Below are positions 63,609 through 64,000 of a stretch of 64,000 nt of DNA, in pieces. This DNA is from Symmetrospora coprosmae (lineage: Eukaryota > Basidiomycota > Cystobasidiomycetes > Symmetrosporaceae): positions 248,001 to 312,000 of the forward strand of contig VUYT01000020.1 of the NCBI GenBank assembly GCA_008802785.1, given 5' to 3'. The translations under genes were made by a program, and so were the position numbers. The notes beneath the pieces were generated by a model. It did not search any database. It had not been told where the DNA came from and saw only the letters and a list, made by a program, of their open reading frames with translations. How positions within the stretch are numbered: the first letter of the stretch is position 1; each line of letters opens with the position of its first letter.

Positions 63609-64000
63609 ATGCACACCGACCATGTTCATGGCGGATCTCCACTAGCGACATCGACGCTGCAGCCATCAGGGCCCTCTGCGCGACTCCGGAGCTCTGCATC
63701 GCGCGACCAGCATGGACCGGAGCAGCGGTCAAACGGAGCTGAAACGCATAAGGATCTCGGAGGAGAGGAAGAAATTGACGACGACGACGATGACGATGAG
63801 AGACGGCTCCTGATCCTGTATGCCTCCCAGACGGGCAGCGCGCAGGACGTGGCAGAGTACATCGGGCGAGAAGCTTGGAGACGCCACTTCAGGGCTCGCG
63901 TCGTCAATATCGCCGAGTTCGACAGGGTGAGTACCACGCACGACGCGCGCTTGCAGTCTTACACGGCGCTGATATGTCTCGCGGCCGTTGCGGATCTCCA
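63609..64000 (+). CDS. TAH18: Tah18-like NADPH-dependent diflavin reductase, N-terminal part
   Basis: Only the first exon (63609-63926, 106 codons) is in the window; a GTGAGT donor follows and the next exon lies outside. The protein starts MHTDHVHGGSP, has a disordered acidic segment (EEEIDDDDDDERR), then the flavodoxin FMN loop LLILYASQTGSAQDVAEYIG and RARVVNIAEFDR. Tah18/NDOR1 passes electrons from NADPH to the Fe-S protein Dre2 in cytosolic iron-sulfur assembly. Other flavodoxin-type diflavin reductases (P450 reductase, MET10-like) have a different spacing after TG, so Tah18 is the best fit, but the FAD and NADPH halves cannot be checked. Confidence 0.7.
   Translation, partial: MHTDHVHGGSPLATSTLQPSGPSARLRSSASRDQHGPEQRSNGAETHKDLGGEEEIDDDDDDDERRLLILYASQTGSAQDVAEYIGREAWRRHFRARVVNIAEFDRVSTTHDARLQSYTALICLAAVADL

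Noticed and set aside
63927-64000. A second TAH18 exon before the window edge
   Set aside because: The only nearby AG acceptor would give an intron of about 28 nt, shorter than any other here; the exon most likely lies beyond the window.

Overview
The window is 64 kb of gene-dense nuclear DNA from a fungus, most likely a GC-rich basidiomycete yeast or smut relative (Ustilaginomycotina is my guess from gene content and the short introns with GTGAGT/GTGCGT donors; this is inference). I see 29 protein-coding loci, nearly all interrupted by introns of roughly 40-200 bp. I rebuilt exon structures by hand from splice sites, reading phase and family knowledge. I found no tRNA, rRNA, CRISPR array, transposon or virus-derived element.

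Layout. 1-4.6 kb: a complex I assembly factor (CIA30), the ER permease chaperone SHR3 and a Zn(II)2Cys6 regulator, followed by 1.9 kb without a gene. 6.5-15.4 kb: NPR3 (SEACIT/GATOR1), divergent from the AAA ATPase CDC48, then a GNAT acetyltransferase. 15.5-21.7 kb: five head-to-tail paralogues of a small MYND-finger protein with an N-terminal domain I do not recognise; copies 3 and 5 look damaged. 21.8-30 kb: a divergent Cdc20/Fizzy-family APC/C activator, an SH3 protein and an NAD+-type mitochondrial carrier. 30.4-45 kb: RPD3 histone deacetylase, an SDR, PEX10, a DUF2231-like membrane protein, an aldo-keto reductase, a succinyl-CoA:3-ketoacid CoA-transferase and a TPR+J-domain co-chaperone. 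45-54 kb: a very large Hst3/Hst4-like sirtuin and a Sac7-type RhoGAP. 55.3-57.2 kb: two adjacent paralogues of an unrecognised family. 57.7-64 kb: dihydrolipoamide dehydrogenase (LPD1), a MARVEL-type membrane protein, a small orphan ORF, URA5 and the first exon of TAH18, which runs off the end.

Most genes are ordinary housekeeping loci and are not a functional operon. The genuinely odd parts are the MYND array, whose copies share intron positions and an 18-bp upstream box; the tandem orphan pair at 55.3-57.2 kb; a predicted 5-nt exon in LPD1 next to the catalytic histidine; consecutive 11- and 16-nt exons in RPD3; and the sirtuin with a roughly 240-residue insertion and a roughly 890-residue tail.
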